DNA of 64,000 bases from Beta vulgaris subsp. vulgaris (GCF_026745355.1 NC_079205.1:45803558-45867557); one strand, 5' to 3'; positions 12,303 through 24,889 are shown, counted from the first letter of the stretch. Notes: generated from the sequence alone by a model not told the origin. A program made the numbers and translations.

Positions 12303-13590
12303 GACGGTAGATTTTATTTAGTTTTGATTGTTGGTGAATTTTTTTTTAATAACTTTTTTGTATCATGGAGTCATGCTATTTTGATGATGGAGATAATTCT
12401 TTTGCTAGAAAACATAGTAATTATTCTTGCGATTCTCATGTTTACAATTTGATACATCATATTAAATTCTCCTAATTTTTGCATGAGTTCCCTTTATTAG
12501 ATTTTATTGCTGAGCCTTTATTGACTTTTTAAAAATACCTACATTATATTACTTTAACTTCATTTGATTCTTATCATAAGCCTAGCTTGGGGGAGTGAGT
12601 ATTAGTTTTTGTTTGTTTTGTATTGAATGATAAAGCTCGATTTGTGGTTTTAGATGGACGGAAAAATATGTTTTGTAAGCTTGGAAATTGAATTGAAATT
12701 TCGGAAAAAATCAAAAAGAAATGAAAAAAGTTTGATCAAAGAAAAAAAAGTGCAAATGGAATGAAAAAGAAAAATTAAAAAAAGAGTGTGAATAAAGTGA
12801 AAAAATGGGTTATCTTTGAATCGTTTGAATGAAAAAAGTGTTGGTTATATTTGTAGATTGTTGGATGTTGTATGGAGTTGTTTTTACCTTTATTGGTCAT
12901 GTTTTTAGTTACATGATACTCCTCATTCTTGGATTTTCCACCACAATTCCCAAATTCTTTTCCATACCTTTAACCCCAGCCCTATTACAACCCATAAAAG
13001 TTTTCTTGATCATTGTATATATTGTGTTGTTGAATTAAAAAGTGAGTCAAAAAGTCAAAGTTAAATAGTTGCTTTATCTAAATCGACTTGTTTGGGTTTG
13101 ATGTGGTAATTTATCCTTTAACACATGAGAGATTTGAGTGCACAAAACTATAGTGGGGTCTGCCAAGTTTGGTTAAGTCCAGCTTGGGGGAGATGGTTTG
13201 TGGTATGATTGGAGAGTCGATTGCGATACATGACATGCTATGTGGCTTTTTTCGAGATTATTTCGATTCTTGTTTGTGTAGTAAGTATATCTCTTGTGTT
13301 TTCAATTGAGTGTTTAGCCCTATTGTAGTCTTATATTTTAGGTTCTCTTTCTTTTCCAATGTCTTTGTCTTATTGCTTGGGGACAAAAATTGGAGAGTCG
13401 ATTGCGATACATGACATGCTATGTGGCTTTTTTCGAGATTATTCCGATTCTTGGTTTGTGTAGTAAGTATATCTCTTGTGTTTTCAATTGAGTGTTTAAC
13501 CCTATTGTAGTCTTATATTTTATGTTGTCTTTCTTTTCCAATGTCATTGTCTTATTGCTTGGGAACATAAAATGGGTTAGTTTGGGGGAA
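12303..13590 (+). mobile_element. Internal region of the coding-free Gypsy-type element
   Basis: Only about 1.3 kb lies between the two LTRs and no gag or pol motif is present, so the element depended on proteins supplied by a relative. Polypurine words AGCTTGGGGGAG (about 12584 and 13183) and TTAGTTTGGGGGAA (13576-13590) resemble plus-strand primers; the last abuts the right LTR. A 181-bp segment is tandemly duplicated at 13208-13569. The stretch 12640-12800 is purine-rich (many GAAAAA words). Confidence 0.65.
13208..13569 (+). repeat. 181-bp tandem duplication before the 3' LTR
   Basis: The unit starting ATTGGAGAGTCGATTGCG at 13208 begins again at 13389 with very few changes. Each copy ends with TTATTGCTTGGGGACA, the usual sequence just before the polypurine tract in such elements. 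High identity between the copies points to a fairly late event. Confidence 0.85.
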
Positions 13591-15160
13591 TTCGATATGT
13601 CATATTTATATATAGGTTTTAGGTGCATTTAGGTTACATTTTAGAGAAATTAGATTCATTATTAGGTTCATTATTGCATCATTTTCTTAAGTTATGTTAT
13701 TCTACTCTTATTTGGTATGCTTTCGTGTTTTTGATAAAATTTCAGGTAATGGATACAATTTTGGAGTATGATTAACTAAGCTTGAAAATTAAGAGCACTT
13801 GGAAGGAAGCCACAATGCATAAGGGTCGTTTGGTAGTACGAGTTTGAGAAAAAACAAAGCGGAAAATCATTAGACAAAATATGAAAAGGAGTCACGTCTA
13901 CTCTTCTGATCATAACTTTTTATGTGCTTCTCAGAATTGAATAATTCCAGGATATTTGAAAATTAGACTTAATGAGCTTTCCAACTATAGGTGACACGCT
14001 ACGAGGAGACTTCTTGTCAAGAAGTTATGCCTTTTCGAAGTTGGGGCTGTTTATGCTGGAATCTGTCATTGTTCACGCGAGATCACTAATCCACCCATTG
14101 AATGATTTATTCGACTTTTCTTATCTTGTAAATCACTTTTCTAGTCATATTAGGTTATTTAATAGGAAAATTCTTAGTGGTATCCTTCAATTTTGGCTTT
14201 TTATCATCGGTAGCAAAAAAAAAAGTTTGATTATCATAAATAACCTTTATGTTTTGGCTATACTTGAATATATGGTATTAATAACCATTTTTTTGCCATA
14301 AACAATTATTCAGAAGGTTGTTTTCATCGTAATTAAGGTCTCTAGTGTCTAAAATAACATAAATTGTCCTTGACAAACTTCCCTTTGTTCATATCTTTTG
14401 TAAAATCGAGTGAAATAAGTTTTAAATAAGACACAAAGGCAAAATAGATTTTTATAAAGGAAAATCATTTTATTATAGTTTTTGGAACCATACTTAGTTA
14501 AAAATTAATCGTTTCCACAATTATTTTTAATGAAAAATCAATTTAATGCGACATTTGCAAGTATAGCCAAAATCTCAAGGCTATTTCTGATAATCTAACT
14601 TTTTTTTTTGCTACCAATGATAAAAATCCATAATTGAGGGCTACCACTAAGAATTTCCCTATTTAATATTATTTTCGAGGGTTGGGAATCCAAATTTAAA
14701 TATTTGCTATAAATCTTGATTCATGTTGCTGATGGTTTCATTAGTCATTTATATTTTTTAGTTGATTAGGTTTATTTTGTTAATATTGCAACTTGATCAA
14801 GTATCTATAAAATATTGGTGACAATGAGTCATAGATCGAGAGATAGACTCTTTAGAGGCTTGCCGATAATTACCAAATCTGATTATGTTAGCGATCATAC
14901 TACATATGTTGATTTGAGAACAGTAAGACCCGACCAAAAGATTCACATGCGTTCTAGCTATTTGATTAATTGAACTATGGATGATATTTTAATAGATTAT
15001 AGATATGAACATGGTGAACCATAATCCTAGATCTTTTTAGTTTGATTTTCGTAGTTTGATTAGTTTAGAACTTTAATTCAAATACCTCTAATCTTGTTTA
15101 GTTTTCCAAACATTAAAAATTAGATTTGGAATAACCATCTTTCTATGGATTCGACCCTAT
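13591..15160 (+). repeat. Right LTR of the coding-free Gypsy-type element
   Basis: It follows the polypurine tract TTAGTTTGGGGGAA and begins TTCGATATGTCATATTTA, where related elements read TGATATGTC. It matches the left LTR through ATTCGACCCTATTTAT, then stops short of the last roughly 70 bases, where a different sequence (TGTTAGGGAAACC) begins. A Mutator MITE is inserted at 14165-14659. Relative to the left LTR it lacks about 200 bases next to that insertion. Confidence 0.7.
14165..14659. mobile_element. Mutator-type MITE with 80-bp TIRs
   Basis: The ends GGAAAATTCTTAGTGGTA and TACCACTAAGAATTTCCC are inverted and the match continues for about 80 bases on each side (through GGTAGCAAAAAAAAAAGTT). 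The 9-bp target duplication TATTTAATA is perfect (14156-14164 and 14660-14668). Long TIRs starting with G plus a 9-bp duplication are diagnostic of the Mutator superfamily. There is no reading frame; it is non-autonomous. Confidence 0.85.
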
Positions 15161-15163
15161 TTA

Positions 15164-16370
15164 TGTTAGGGAAACCATCTTCTAGGCGTGATGCACTTTC
15201 CCAAAAGTAATATTTCAACCCTATTCTTATATCACGAAATTCACCTTCGAGATACAAAGAAGAAACAATAGTGGTCATGCTAAACATGAGCACTATCAAT
15301 TAAAAATAAGTTTGTGAGAGATTTAAAATGATGAAAGATTTTCTTATTTTGATCTTGAGAGATTTGTGTGCAAATGAGAGAGTAAGTTTAACCAACCATC
15401 ATTCATCATATATATATGTCCATGCTACTATGTTTCAGAAAAACTAAAACAATTCCTTGAGTTACCGTCAAAATACGCGAAGTAGTGCGAAGCAAACCGG
15501 GATCAGGAAACACGTCACGAGTCGCGACGATCATCGCAAGTCGTGAGCTAGGCAACCCCAGCAGGTCGTGTGGACGACCCTTGTCGCGAGCCGCGATCAG
15601 TCCTTGCCTCCAAGACCCAACCTACTGCTGGCTCGCTTGGCGCGTCGCGAGGTGCAAGCCTTCTTCTACCTCGACGGATCCTTTAAGTCATGCAACAACG
15701 TAAACATATTAATGTACCAATGACTTCCACGACTTTCATAGCTTTTATAAATCATATGTTATTTAACTTAGGACACCATAAGCAAGAGACTCAAATAACA
15801 CATCCTTAATTTAATCTTATACAATATAATACTTTAAATCTCCAACTAACCTCCCCCATTTAGAGTATATAAAGATCTATTGTACATACATCATCATAAC
15901 AAAACAAGCTCATGCATAAATAAAAGTGTACAAAGACTTGAACTTCCACTTGGTATAATACACATTCCAAGCATTCGTATCCAAATGGTGTCGATAAACG
16001 ATTGAACCATTAGCAACATATAATGAAAACTTGAAGATATTATAGACACTAAATTACCTACTTATTTCAAATATATACTTGAAACTTTAAAGCCATGTAT
16101 CCATATCCATTCATAAGTGCATAAAAGATATGCCCCGCTACCTCTTTGAAGCGGCCAAACTTTGCACTTACATAGGTAAATCTCTTAGAAGAAATATGCT
16201 CCTGCGATAAAGCATAATGTCAAGAGACCTATTAAGATAATCAACCTCTTAATCATCACAGATTTAAATAACTCACCTTGGATGTTCATAAAAGTTATTT
16301 CAATCATCAAATAAAGTAATTAATCTTATTTAACTCAAGATCTAACGTCTTATTGGTATGTGCCACTCAA
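15164..16370. other. Retroelement remnant with a GC-rich block, no gene
   Basis: The segment starts TGTTAGGGAAACC where the right LTR breaks off, which looks like the edge of another LTR inserted there, but no matching far end or target duplication was found. At 15480-15680 the DNA becomes GC-rich with repeated GTCGCGA words (GAGTCGCGACGATCATCGC), unlike its surroundings. A 72-residue frame covers it but shows no family. The remainder is AT-rich without features. Confidence 0.35.
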
Positions 16371-16428
16371 ACAATCAGATAAAAACTTGATGTTTGAACG
16401 TAAGAATCATAATAGTGTAATATTATTG
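16371..16428 (+). repeat. Copy 1 of a dispersed 58-bp direct repeat
   Basis: The segment containing AATCATAATAGTGTAATATTATT recurs at 18269-18328 in the same orientation with a few changes. The two copies bracket about 1.84 kb that includes the retroposon-like segment at 16990-18266. Confidence 0.7.
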
Positions 16429-16989
16429 GGCGTTAAGAGGGAGAAAGATGAACTATTATTTGGGTTCATGATTAAGGATGCTCTAATGACCAAAATATCT
16501 TCAAATCTATCACCTTCATCTTAATTTGCGATATTTATAATGTATCAAACTTTTTTTTTTCCATATAGTGCAATTCTTTAAAAAAAAATTCTAGATCTAC
16601 CATTGATATTGCTTTTTTTTTTTTTTATCAGCTAAGTAACCTGACTTTTCTTTCATTATTATACAATCTTACCATTTTTTTTATTTTGTTCAATTAAGAC
16701 CTTATTAATGCTAGACACCTAAAATATGCTATTGATCCTGCAACACCTATTTTATTTTGGATTACCATGTGTTGGATACACTCACGACTATTTTATTCTC
16801 ATTTGAAACTTTCCTCATTCTTATTTGGAGAAGTTCAAATAAACATAATTATTTTCTTCAAATGTACCATACTTATAATACACATAGATATATAACAAAA
16901 TATGTATTTCAATTCCCTCCTTTTGTATCACCAGGATTATATTTAAGCTGGCCACTTTAGAATTGAATTGCATACCATTGGCTTCAAAA

Positions 16990-18266
16990 TTAAAAATAAT
17001 TTTTTTTGACAACGAAAAATCGTGGATTAATTAAAATCGAAAGCACAACCTAGTGCTAACCAAACCTAAACCAACCAAACAAACCTAAATAAGCATGATG
17101 AGCTCGTACATTCCCGCTAAAACCAAAAGAAGTAAAACTGATGAAAAGGCTAGTAGGAGGGGGGGGGGGTGTCGCTGGTCAGTGCTTGTGATGGTGGATT
17201 CGAACTTCAGATGGTTGATGGAAGTGGTAGAAGAAGCGGATGGCGTTCACGACTCGGACAACGAACAACCAACGACGAGCATTGCGTCTCGCCAGCTTGG
17301 GCTTCTGGGCTCATGATTTATTAAAGAGTCACTTTCCGTGGTGACTCATTACTCTCGCTTGAGAGTATTTCAGGTTTCTCCATGAGGTAGGAGAAACGCT
17401 GATGAGTGGACGTGTTGAAAACCTCCAAGATGCAACTGAGGTGCCACCTTCAGATTTGAAGTTGTCAAGGCAAGGACCATTAAGATCACTGCCAAGCTAA
17501 AAAGAGAGGCAAATAAGTGGAGCTCTCAACCACACCTCCGGTTTGCAACACTAGAAAACATATCTCCCAACCATGAAAAACCATCATCCCTCGTCCATGG
17601 TTACAAACTTCTTGAGTCACGTTGTCACTCAGCACATATTCCCAAAAATCGACATATGCTACTGTTACAACCTTGAACCACCAATCCTTACCCAACTGAG
17701 AAACACTTGTTGATGGCCACAACGAACCACATACTACATCATTAGCAACTTGAAAATAACACACTCCTATTATTCGAAGATTTAACATGCATTTAAGAAA
17801 AAAACCCGACATAACTAGTTGGAGATCCCAACAACCATGGGGGAGGGGGGTAGAGGGAAAGCCCGACACTAACAAAGGGGAGGGGGATGGGGAGCCCGAT
17901 ACTAACTGGGGGACGGGAAATGGAAGCCTGAAATGAAAATAAGGGGAGGGGGGAAAGAAAGCCCAAAAACCACAACACTATACAGGGTAGCGATTATAAG
18001 AGGCCCAAATAGAAACCAGGGGGAGCAGGAAGTCCAAGAGGAGACAGACTCAAATACCTGACGCGAGGACGGGGATAAGGGACGTCGAAAGACACGATAC
18101 AGACCACCATGGGAAGGGGGAAACCTCAATTCAAATTTCAAAAGGCCGGAGGAGGACGCGATGCAAACCACCACAGGGAGGGGGAAGACTCGACGCAAAA
18201 TCTACAAAGGACACAAGAGGGAGGAGGAAAAGAAGTGAGATAACAAACTAACCGACTACAAGGGCC
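16990..18266 (-). mobile_element. Unclassified retroposon-like segment
   Basis: On the minus strand the segment ends ...CACGATTTTTCGTTGTC followed by a short A-run (plus-strand 16999-17010), as at the 3' tail of a poly(A) retroposon. Its body is GC-richer than the flanks. Minus frames of 60-130 residues (17486-17875, 17793-18198) are rich in Pro, Ser and Leu and match nothing I know; plus frame 17095-17316 is likewise unknown. A poly-G run (17160-17168) and GGGGAGGGGG-like words occur. No target duplication was identified. It could be an old retrocopy of a transcript or a LINE leader. Confidence 0.35.
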
Positions 18267-18268
18267 TG

Positions 18269-18328
18269 ACAATCAAATAAAAACTTAATGTTTGAAAGTA
18301 CGTAATAATCATAATAGTGTAATATTAT
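18269..18328 (+). repeat. Copy 2 of the dispersed 58-bp direct repeat
   Basis: Second copy of the 16371-16428 segment, with GTACGTAAT in place of CGTAAG near its middle. It borders the right side of the retroposon-like segment. Confidence 0.7.
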
Positions 18329-20809
18329 TCATAGTCAAAAAAAGTGTAAAAACTTACGTTTTTAAATAAAGGTTTGAACTTATTGATTTGAAATGATTTT
18401 TTTTTAATTGATATGATTTGAATTCATTTAACTAATTTTGAATCGAAATTATTTTTCTAATTAATAAAAACTTCTACAAATAAGCAATAAGATCTTGAAT
18501 AAAGTGAACTAAACAAATTCTTACCCATTAATTCTTATTAATTAGTACTTGAGTCAAATCACTTGCCAACAAATTAATCTCCTTAAAATTTATTTGGCTA
18601 CTATTTATAATTTATTACTTCTATAGTATACTATAAATTAATTTCATTGTTCTGTAAAAGGTTACGAACTGAAAGATCAAAATGTATTGTAAAGTTGTCC
18701 TCACTTTAAATATATTGATAAAGTTCATGATAAATCTAATAATGTAAGTTCTATCAATACGTATTCACAACCCTTTTTGTATTCTGTAATAAAAAGATGG
18801 TGATAATAATGATGAACTATTATGTAATTTTGCAAGATATATTTTATGCTTATATCTATTTATAATTAGGGAACCCATCACAAAACATGAATTTCTTTCA
18901 TGTAAATCATTTAAACGGAATACTTCTTTTAAGAAAAATTGTAAATATTTTCAATAAATATTGACGTAAAACGCCATAATATTTGGAACCATCAAAACTG
19001 TTAAGTGGAAAAGTATTACTATAGTGTATACCAACGTCAAACTAAATAACTCATAATCTGAAAATCATACATCCTAAATTGATTTCGAATCCATCGATTA
19101 GTTTATAAAAAATTCTTCATAAAGTACTTCGTTAGAATCAAATACTTTGACAGACAGCATATGGACGATTCATCACTCAGTATAATACATGACAGACATA
19201 CCCAAGTGGTTGATGACCCCATGAACTAACTATAAATCCCAACAAATGTCAAAGTGGTCATTGTATATCTTTATATTTTATGTATCATCATCCAATCATG
19301 TGCTAGATTTTTGACGGTCTATACAACCTATAATAATATCCCATTATTAAAGAAAGAAAAAGGGTATTGCCAACTTGATAACCATCTTCTTAATTTTATA
19401 AGATTATGTATTAAGTAGTATTTGATTAAGGTTCTCTTAAAAAAGTCCTTTATCTGGGATCAAATATTTGACTTCTCACTCTAGTGAAGTGGGATTTATT
19501 TTCAACTTGCGTAATTATAACTTGGATTATGCTGCAAAGGCATGTCACATGCCACTCTTAGATCACTTCATTGTCGTTTTTGGACGTTTCTTGCCTTTAT
19601 GGTTTTTTAATTGTAATATATGAGATCGAGGAGATTTTCTTAAAAGAAGGTGGTAAGTGGTGTTATCACAATAGCTATATGGAATAATGGTTGCCTAACT
19701 CAAAGATAAAGCTATATTATCTTGGCATATCACAAGAATATAAGGAAAGTCTATGCTTTATGGTCGAGATTCTAATTTTGAGCTTAATCCAATTTGATTT
19801 ACCATGGGTTACCACATTAGCCCTTCTGGTTCGAGAATAACGTAAGTTATCCATTCTAATTAAGAAAAGTTGATTTTAATGTACCATTAATGTTATATCA
19901 TATCACTATTGTACAACACCCAAATGTATAATCCGCACGTCACATAATAGTCTGAACATTTTTTTTTACTGTTTTTGTACGAAATTAGTCTGAACACTTT
20001 CATTTTAACATGGTCTCGCTCTTATTTAACCCACACTTCTTTAACCCACACCCTACCTTTTCAATAAAAAAAATACCCAATGACTTTGTTTATCCACCAA
20101 TAAAAGATACCCACCACCAACCTCCATATATAACATCTATTTTTTTTTTAATAAAATAACATTTGATAACCATATTACAACTTAACACCTTAAACTATGT
20201 GTCTCAACAAGTGTTTATATCTTTATTAGATGACGGGAGTAGTCAATAAGAAGACTTGGGAGAGACGGTCTCAGTCATCAAGATGATTGAGATGACCCAA
20301 TTTAAAGATTCAACCATGGAGAAAATGCAGGGAATAATCAAGAGAGTAATAGTAAGGGAGGAAAACAACGCCTGATTGGTGAGGGTGTGAGATTCAAAAA
20401 GACAATGGAAGAAGAATTTGAGGAAGTACCGCGAATGTCGCTTCGAGGAGGTGCATCATTGATTCGTTATGAGTTTTTGGGCTAGCTTATGATTGGCTAA
20501 GAAAGGGCAAAAACATGGTAGAACAGGAAGAAAGAGCAAAAATTGGTAGAAGGTCAAGGTGGAACGAATTTGGAGGTGAGTAATCAGTCTAAAGTGGTGT
20601 TTGTTTGGGAGTTTGTGATAGATTTGAGGAGAGAGTGAGGAAGAGGAGGAAAATGGTGGTGGTGGGTGTCACAGATCTGGAGGGAGATAGAGGTATTGAT
20701 AGTAAGTTCTATAAACTAGACTCCCAGTAGAGAAAGCGAGTTGAAAAAAGATGAAAGAGAAAGAGAACGAAAAAAGAGAAGAATGTCCTTTGCCTTCAAA
20801 AAAAAACCC
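18329..20809. other. Intergenic, no gene seen
   Basis: About 2.5 kb of AT-rich DNA with no frame of recognisable protein. The stretch 20280-20800 is purine-rich on the plus strand (GAGGAAG, GAGAAAG words) and may be leader or promoter sequence of the LINE that follows. GAGACGGTCTC near 20262 is a short palindrome of the kind found at MITE ends, but no partner end was found. Confidence 0.4.
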
Positions 20810-22403
20810 TAGGTCAAAATCCCTAATCATCTTATTAAATTCTACTATTCCAATTTAGTTCTCTTTCTATTTCAAGTTTTGTTGTTCTAGAATTGCTATC
20901 AAAATTGCTTACTTTTGCTTAGATGTAAGCTCGTAGGGTTATTGCCTACAATTTTCAATTATGATGATCCTAGTCTACCATGTGAAAGTAGAGTTTGTAA
21001 AGTTAACTAATCGTTGCTCCAAACCAATACATTTTGTTATTAAGTTAGCTTTCAAAACTGTTATCCAAAAAATTGATTGAAGCATGCAATTAATCTTCTA
21101 TTGTTAGGGTTTCAAATTAAATCTGGGGCTGTTCTCTTGAGTTCATCTATTTCTTCATTAATTGTGAATCGGAGTGTTAAAGTGACGTGTGTGAGGTTAA
21201 TTGCTTTTGGCGTAGCGTCTTTCAATTTCAGGAGAATTTTGTCCTTTGCTCTTCAAGACTTTGGCGTGTTAAGCCCCAATTCTGCAAATTAATTTACACC
21301 AAGAAAACCCTAGCATTAAATGTCATGGTAAGTATCATTCTAACCTCCAGCTCGGTGTAATTTATGAATCTTTGCAAAGCCAAATTGTTGGCTTATATAA
21401 AGGTAATTTATGTATGGTGGATTGTATACCTTTCCAATTATCCCTCATGCTTCTTTTTGTCTGCTCCTAATTTTAACACCATTCCTTGTTTTGATTGTTC
21501 TCTCTTATTATAGTCTCTCCTATAAATTACATAAATGCTATTTTACTATCTTAACCAACTCAAGTGGCTGGGCAAGCTGGTAGGGTTTCTACTAGTACTA
21601 GCCCTTCTTCTCCTAAGAAGACTGGTTTAGCCTTTGATGCTGATATTGTTACGATCTCCTGGCAAGTTTAGTGCATGATCCTCCTAACGTTGCTATTTTT
21701 TCGAATAATGTGATTTTGGATGAGATGGTTCAGCTGTAGATCAAGGACATTGATACGCTCTCTAAATATTGTCTGCTTGGTAAAATTCTGGGTGATCCTC
21801 TGAATCTCCATACCATCACTGCTCGTACTAAGGCAGATTGAAAAGTCAATGGTGATGAATATTTGGAAATGGGTAACCATTGAATTTGATTTGTTTTGCC
21901 AACCCTAATGACTTGTTTCTGGTCTGGTGTGAACAACCTTGGCATGACCAGGGTGAGTTATTTGTTATTCAACTTTGGAAGCCTAATTTGATTATTATTT
22001 ATAAGAAATAAAGTTGGTTGATCTCAGGGTTTGTATTCCTAGATTCCCCGACGAGCCTCTAAATTTTAAGTCTATTGCTAACTAACTTGGTGCAAATATG
22101 TGGGGTCTTTAATTAAGCTTAATTCTCGTTCCTTACTTAGGAATAAAATCCAATTTGCTAGAGCTTGTGTTTGGGTTGATATGTATGAGCCTTTGTTAGA
22201 ATTTGCTGAGATTAAAAGAGCCGCGAGGAAACGGTGTGGGTATAATATTTGTTATAAAGAATTTTCCTTAGGCTTTTCCTTTTGTGGGTTAGAAGAGCAT
22301 GCTATTAACTTGTGTCCTTTGTCGAATGCTCCTATACATGAGCTTGAAACTTGTCAATCGAAAAGTCCTAAGCAGAAAAGCTTGGTTGAGTAACTAACTT
22401 GAG
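20810..22403 (+). pseudogene. LINE family B (copy 1), 5' leader and ORF1 N-terminal half
   Basis: After a leader (AAAACCCTAGGTC near 20803), broken frames from about 21570 to 22392 encode an ORF1 of the DUF4283/zf-CCHC_4 type. The order is LGKILGDPLNLHTITARTKA, EYLEMGN, IPRFPDEPLNF, KIQFARACVWVDMYEPLLEF and a knuckle region FSFCGLEEHAINLC. Its first Cys is Phe, so the knuckle is broken. The same blocks occur in the same order at 27398-28106. There are many stops and frameshifts. ORF1 is cut at 22403 by a sequence starting TGTAACCCCC. The missing C-terminal half appears to resume at 46333. Confidence 0.75.
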
Positions 22404-23261
22404 TGTAACCCCCAAATTTCTCCACTTTAAAACTTATACTTTCGTAAAATACTTGGAGAAACTTAAGGGTGTTACCGCCACGTATAAATACGCTTTGGCA
22501 AACAATAACTTGTCACATAAAAATATGCAGCAGAAACTACCAACTTTATTTATAATAATAAACATTATTATCCAAAAAAAAATACTAAAACGAAAAGTTC
22601 AAAGATTACTAAAATAGTGATCTAATACTAATGATCCTGAAAGATTTTTCCCATGCATCATGAATCATCATTGAACCTGAAAACTACTCCCCGTAAGAAA
22701 AGTAGGCAAAGCAAAAAAAAAAAAAAAAAAAAAAAAAAGGAAATACGAGTCCATTGAAATATTGAGTACATTTACATGCAAGACTTGTAAACTTGTAAAT
22801 ATATAATTCACATACTTTAATTTGATAAACATGCTTTATTTCGAAATTCTCATAATAATAATAAAAGATAAGATCAATCCATTCTTAAATTTATGTTACC
22901 ACAAAATTAAATATTTCCTTTATTAATTCCATCAAAAAAACAATAAAAAGAACTTAATTTAAACCCCTTTCCTTGATCCACGGATCCTAAGTGTGCACAC
23001 CCTCAAGCTAGTATCACTTTATGAATACAAAGATATTGGCTTAACATTGATGCCAACTAGTGGACTTGGAAGAACTCTTCTTGAACAAAGCCAAGGGGTA
23101 ATTGTAATAAGAATAATATATATGGGTAAAAGTTTCCTTTAATTCAAAAATAGAATTATGATAAACAAACTTAACTAGAGGAAAAAAGATAATTTAAACT
23201 TCTAAAATAAAACTCATGCTAACATTTTCGAACAAATCAATACCACTGATTTGCAAGAGTT
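22404..23261. repeat. Gypsy LTR-like block
   Basis: It begins TGTAACCCCCAAATTTCTCC exactly where LINE ORF1 breaks off. It contains CCACGTATAAATACGC and ATGCAGCAGAAAC, words typical of LTR ends of plant Gypsy elements, the latter paralleled at 32392-32404. A 24-bp A run lies near 22714. No gene. The right limit is unclear because it passes directly into a chromovirus pol fragment. Confidence 0.45.
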
Positions 23262-24876
23262 GGTTCATTCATATATTAAGAGATCAGTTATGTATGGAGC
23301 TTCAGAAGCTGAACTTGGAAGTCAGGGAGCAAGGAGGCATAGCAGAACTATTGGGTGCCATATCAATCCAACCTTCTATTCTTGATAAGATCAAGGAAAG
23401 TCAAGCTAGGGTCAAGCACTAGACTTCAAGATAATTAATGATGGTAGTTTGAGAATCAAAGGGATCTTAAGCAGAAATTGATGGAGGAAGCTCACAACTC
23501 ACCCTACTCAATGCATCCAGGGGGAGATAAGTTGTATAAGGATTTGAAGAAGACTTTTTTGTGGTCAAACATGAAAAAGGAAGTCACTGAATTTGCAGCT
23601 AAGTGTCTCATTTGCCAAAAGGTAAAGATTGAGCATAAGAGACCAAGGAATAGTCCAGCCTTTGGAAGTGCCTAGCTGGAAATGAGACTCTATCTCAATG
23701 GATTTAGTGGGAGCCTTGCCCAAAAGTAAGAAAGAAAATGATATTATATATTTGGGTGGTAGTGGACTGTTTGGCTAAGATCGCAGTCTTTATCCTAATG
23801 AAGAATACTTGATCGATGGATCAATTAGCTATACCTATGTGAAGTTCGTAGTGAAGTATCATGGAGTACCTAAGGACATCGTCTCTGATAGGGATTCTAG
23901 GTTCTTATTGAACTTTTGGCAAAATGTGCTAAAAGCAATCAGAACCAAGCTATTACCGCTTTTCACCCAGCTACTGATGGGCAAACTGAGCGAACTATTG
24001 AAACATTGGAGGACATGTTAAGATATTGTGTAATGGAGTATCAAGGATCACAGGAAGATTATTTTGACTTGATTGGATTCTCCTATAATAGTCAGCATGC
24101 AAGTATTGGAATGACACTGTTTGGAGCTTTGTACAGTCAAAAATGTCGAAGTCCGATATGTTGGAATGATATAAGTGAACCAGTTGTACGTGTGCCAGAA
24201 TTTATTGAGGACACCGTGAAGCAGGTCAGGTTAATTCAGGAAAAGATAGGAGTCGCTCAAGATCGGTAGAAAAGCTATGCTGATTTAAAGAGAAGGGATG
24301 AGGTGTACGAGGTTGGAGAAAGCGTCTTACTCAAAGTTTCTCTGATAAAGGAGGTGATGAGGTTTGGAAAGAGAGCTAGGCCTAAAGTATATTGTACCCT
24401 ATAAAATTTTGACCAGGGTTGCAAGGTGGCTTATCGTTCAGAGCTACCTAATGAGTTAATCAAGGTACATAATGTCTTTCATGTGTCAAGAATTCAAGAA
24501 GTATATTGTAGATTCCTCCCATGTGTTGCAGCCTGAAGCTATTGAATTGGATGCGACCTTAACTTATGAGGAAAGACTGATTAAGACCCTAGATAACAAA
24601 GTCCGTAGTACCAGAAACAAGGGTGTAAAGATATTGAAAGTTCTTTAGTTCAATCACAAGATTGAGGAAGAGACTTGGGAGGCTGAAGACGAAATGCATA
24701 GAATGTACACTGAGTTATTCAATGAGGTTAGAAGAGTTATGGAGGTGTAACTCCCTTTTTAAGGGGGGTAGAATACGATAGAGTTTTGTGCGCATATTTA
24801 GAGCATATAGAGTCATTATATTGCATCTTACATGTGCATTCATAATTTTAGCATGAAACTAGAAAGAAACTTCTTT
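23262..24876 (+). pseudogene. Chromovirus (Ty3/Gypsy) pol fragment: integrase and C-terminal region
   Basis: 5'-truncated polyprotein. In order: a pre-integrase linker (ELQKLNLEVREQGGIAELLG, 23295 on), the H-H-C-C zinc finger of integrase (HNSPYSMHPGG ... KCLICQKVK, 23490-23625), core pieces (YHGVPKDIVSDRDSRF, 23857 on; AFHPATDGQTERT, 23958 on), and a distal region ending KVLxFNHKIEEETWEAEDEM (about 24637-24700). That last block is the chromodomain-like C-terminus usual in Tekay/Del elements. Protease, reverse transcriptase and RNase H are missing. Stops and frameshifts interrupt it, for example a stop in the middle of the integrase near 23670 and a frame change near 23920. Confidence 0.85.
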
Positions 24877-24889
24877 TAAAGGGGTAGAC
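24877..24889 (+). promoter_or_regulatory. Polypurine tract of the chromovirus
   Basis: AAAGGGGTAGAC immediately precedes the LTR start TGTAATACCCCG. This is the plus-strand priming site and fixes the 3' LTR boundary. Confidence 0.7.

Noticed and set aside
17486..18198. Minus-strand Pro/Leu/Ser-rich frames
   Set aside because: No family recognised, overlapping frames look alike, and composition follows the GGGGAG-rich DNA. Kept only as part of an unclassified segment.
20261..20271. GAGACGGTCTC palindrome as a MITE end
   Set aside because: No inverted partner or target duplication nearby.
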